Shown here: positions 31,980-33,295 of the stretch, one piece after another
Position numbering within the stretch: the stretch's first letter is position 1
Layout of the letters: every line of letters begins with the position of its first letter
DNA from: Spirochaetales bacterium
GTDB taxonomy: Bacteria; Spirochaetota; Spirochaetia; SZUA-6; JAFGRV01
Direction of reading: 5' to 3'
Length of the DNA stretch: 33,295 nucleotides
NCBI GenBank assembly: GCA_016930085.1
Contig: JAFGHO010000110.1
Span: forward strand, 1 to 33,295
Translations under genes and position numbers: made by a program
Notes under the pieces: model-generated
Database searches by the model: none
What the model saw: the letters and a program-made list of their open reading frames with translations, nothing else
Told to the model about the DNA's origin: nothing

Positions 31980-32012
31980 ATACGGGGGGAGACCCGGATA
32001 CGGGGAGACCGG
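31980..32012. repeat. Imperfect tandem repeat in the lepA/response-regulator divergent region
   Basis: Two adjacent units, 31980-31997 and 31998-32012, share ATACGGGG...GAGACC.GG and differ by three inserted bases. They lie upstream of the lepA promoter and might be a binding site or slippage-prone sequence. Confidence 0.5.
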
Positions 32013-32081
32013 TGAGAGCGGACGACGGATCGGCCTGGCCGGAGGTGCCGGCAAGGAAAAGGGCGGACGATAATAAAATTA

Positions 32082-32109
32082 TTGCAAATACAATCTATTC
32101 CATTATAAT
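32082..32109 (+). promoter_or_regulatory. Promoter giving a predicted leaderless mRNA
   Basis: TTGCAA (32082-32087), a 16-bp spacer and a perfect TATAAT (32104-32109). The ATG of the downstream gene begins only 8 bp after the -10 box, at 32117, where transcription itself should begin. Confidence 0.6.
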
Positions 32110-32116
32110 GTGAAAT

Positions 32117-33040
32117 ATGTACCGGAAAGGAGAGACGGCCATACAAGCGAACGGGAAAAACAGAATCCTCATTGTCGACGATGAAGACATCCTGAGGAAC
32201 CTGATCGTCAAATTCATGCGCAAGGAAGGATATGAACCGATCGAAGCGGAGGACGGCGAATCAGCGATAGAACTCTACCGGATCACCACTCCGACAATTG
32301 TCCTTTCCGATGTCAGAATGCCGGGAATCGACGGGATCAGATTGCTGAAAGAACTAAAAAAGATCGATCCCCAGGCGGTCATTATCCTGATGACGGGATT
32401 CGGGGACGAACAGACCCTGCTCGAAGCCCTCCGGGGCGGGGCGACCAATTTTTTTAAAAAGCCCTTCAATTTCCGCGAACTGGCGGATGTTATCAATTCG
32501 ATTATCAAGCACAAAATGGATATCGACACCTCCTGTTTTTTTTCCTCGTCGCTTATCGAAGAAACGAAAAAATTCGAACTCCTGACCGCGAACGCGCATA
32601 TTTTCCCCATCATCAACCAGATCGCGATACATCTGAAAATTCTTTTTCCCCCATCGGATATCATAAACCTGAAAATCGGCATCGAGGAAATGATCACCAA
32701 CGCCATCGAGCACGGTAATCTCCATATCACCTTCGACGAAAAAAACAGGGCGATTTCAAAGGGGCAGTTCGGAAAACTGATCAGGGAACGGCTCGAAAAG
32801 AAAAACAATAAATGCAAGAAAGTGTATATCTCTTCCCTTCTCAAGAAAGACATGCTCAAAATCGTCATCAGGGACGAGGGGGACGGTTTCGACTGGCGGT
32901 CGCTTCCCGAACCCGGTTCGAGCAATTTCCTTTCATTCAACGGCAGGGGGATTTTCCTGACAAAGATATTCTATGACGAGGTCATTTTCAATGAAATAGG
33001 GAACGAGGTGACGATCATCAAGTACAAGGAAAATCAGTAG
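32117..33040 (+). CDS. Receiver domain fused to anti-sigma-type (RsbW-like) HATPase
   Basis: A 307-residue signalling protein. Residues 16-130 form a receiver with D21-D22, phosphoacceptor D65 (VLSDVRMPG), T93 and K115. From about 155 to 305 lies a GHKL ATPase domain of the RsbW/SpoIIAB serine-kinase kind: N-box EEMITNAIEHGN (E191, N195), G1 box DEGDGFDW (253-260) and G2 box NGRGIFLT (275-282). No dimerisation or phosphoacceptor histidine is present, so it is not a classic histidine kinase. Phosphorylation likely controls binding or phosphorylation of an anti-sigma antagonist or similar partner. No such partner is in the window. The ATG sits at the predicted transcription start; AAAGGAGAG lies eleven bases inside the frame without a canonical start codon after it. 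Confidence 0.85.
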   Translation: MYRKGETAIQANGKNRILIVDDEDILRNLIVKFMRKEGYEPIEAEDGESAIELYRITTPTIVLSDVRMPGIDGIRLLKELKKIDPQAVIILMTGFGDEQTLLEALRGGATNFFKKPFNFRELADVINSIIKHKMDIDTSCFFSSSLIEETKKFELLTANAHIFPIINQIAIHLKILFPPSDIINLKIGIEEMITNAIEHGNLHITFDEKNRAISKGQFGKLIRERLEKKNNKCKKVYISSLLKKDMLKIVIRDEGDGFDWRSLPEPGSSNFLSFNGRGIFLTKIFYDEVIFNEIGNEVTIIKYKENQ

Positions 33041-33212
33041 AAAAAGTGACCGTTTTTTTCCCGTAGCGCATAATTTCTTTATGGCCGAAAGAGTTCGAGG
33101 AGTACGGGCGCTTACGCAGACGATTTATTTTAATGTATCGCATGCCGTGTACCCCTGTGTATGATGCATGGACAGGTCTATAAAAGCTTACGTCATCTTT
33201 TTAATAACTGCT

Positions 33213-33229
33213 TATTTTAACGTAAAATA
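33213..33229. promoter_or_regulatory. Palindrome upstream of the sigma-54 site (possible activator/operator site)
   Basis: TATTTTA (33213-33219) and TAAAATA (33223-33229) are perfect 7-bp inverted arms around ACG. The centre, 33221, lies about 59 bp before the predicted sigma-54 transcription start. Enhancer-binding activators usually bind farther away but can act at such distances. Confidence 0.5.
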
Positions 33230-33253
33230 GACTGCCGTCTCGATTTCTTTTTC

Positions 33254-33269
33254 CGGCACGGTATTTGCT
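33254..33269 (+). promoter_or_regulatory. Predicted sigma-54 (RpoN) promoter
   Basis: The sequence CGGCACGGTATTTGCT matches the -24/-12 consensus TGGCACGG-N3-TTGCW at all but the first base. GG at 33255-33256 and GC at 33267-33268 are at the required 12-bp spacing. The predicted start is near 33280, and the gene it serves lies beyond the window. Confidence 0.65.
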
Positions 33270-33295
33270 ATACAAAAGGCAGAAAAAAAATATCG

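Larger units (their letters stand above)
33041..33295. other. Right-end intergenic region, no gene seen
   Basis: These 255 bp hold no credible ORF. They contain a palindrome at 33213-33229 and a sigma-54-type promoter at 33254-33269 pointing to a gene beyond the window. The start of the region has a weak AAAAA...TTTTTTT inverted repeat (33041-33060) that might help end transcription of the preceding gene. Confidence 0.6.

Noticed and set aside
33041-33295. Mobile element or att site at the right edge
   Set aside because: No transposase fragment, terminal inverted repeat or tRNA-end duplication was seen.

Overview
This 33.3 kb window is a gene-dense bacterial chromosome segment of roughly 50% G+C. 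It carries about 28 protein genes and two tRNA genes. A spirochaete or near relative is the most likely source. The pointers are a CheR/CheB/CheY cluster, an Rnf complex in the order C-D-G-E-A-B, a DUF115/Maf-type motility-associated protein, a receiver-plus-ATPase fusion, PilZ proteins and a parvulin-type exported foldase. This is inference from gene content; no rRNA or other decisive marker is present.

Layout. (1) 1-6458: a single-domain receiver (+), then leftward genes for CheR, CheB, a lipoprotein metallophosphoesterase, a ThuA-like protein and an RluA-type pseudouridine synthase. (2) 6778-16035: a rightward, largely overlapping operon with a divergent-PAP2 membrane protein, an unrecognised 531-residue membrane protein, rnfCDGEAB, and a GH57 glucanotransferase/amylase whose start overlaps the rnfB stop. 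(3) 16121-20578: an LhgO-like FAD oxidase, a tandem PilZ protein, an exported protein of unknown function, and a GT2 glycosyltransferase with a PlsC-type acyltransferase. (4) 20682-25311: the most unusual part. An XpaC-like membrane protein precedes three overlapping genes: a DUF2207-like membrane protein ending in a (Cys-His-Ser-Ala)n tail, a PqqD-radical SAM-SPASM protein, and a four-helix membrane protein. (5) 25334-25491: tRNA-Asp and tRNA-Pro on the minus strand. (6) 25775-30095: a SurA/PpiD-like foldase, a DUF115/Maf-like protein and a periplasmic thioredoxin-like protein. (7) lepA (minus) is divergent from a receiver-HATPase fusion. The right end carries a good sigma-54 promoter match pointing out of the window.

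How the genes work together. Rnf couples ferredoxin and NAD redox chemistry to ion transport. The predicted covalent FMN threonines of RnfD and RnfG and most Fe-S ligands are present, but the C-terminal ferredoxin-like part of RnfB has lost several cysteines. The radical SAM cassette looks like a peptide-modification system in which the substrate repeat (a Cys at every fourth residue) is the cytoplasmic tail of a membrane protein rather than a small free peptide. This is my main candidate for a poorly described system. Many predicted sigma-70-type promoters (near TTGACA / TATAAT, 16-18 bp apart) lie so close to start codons that several mRNAs should be leaderless or nearly so.
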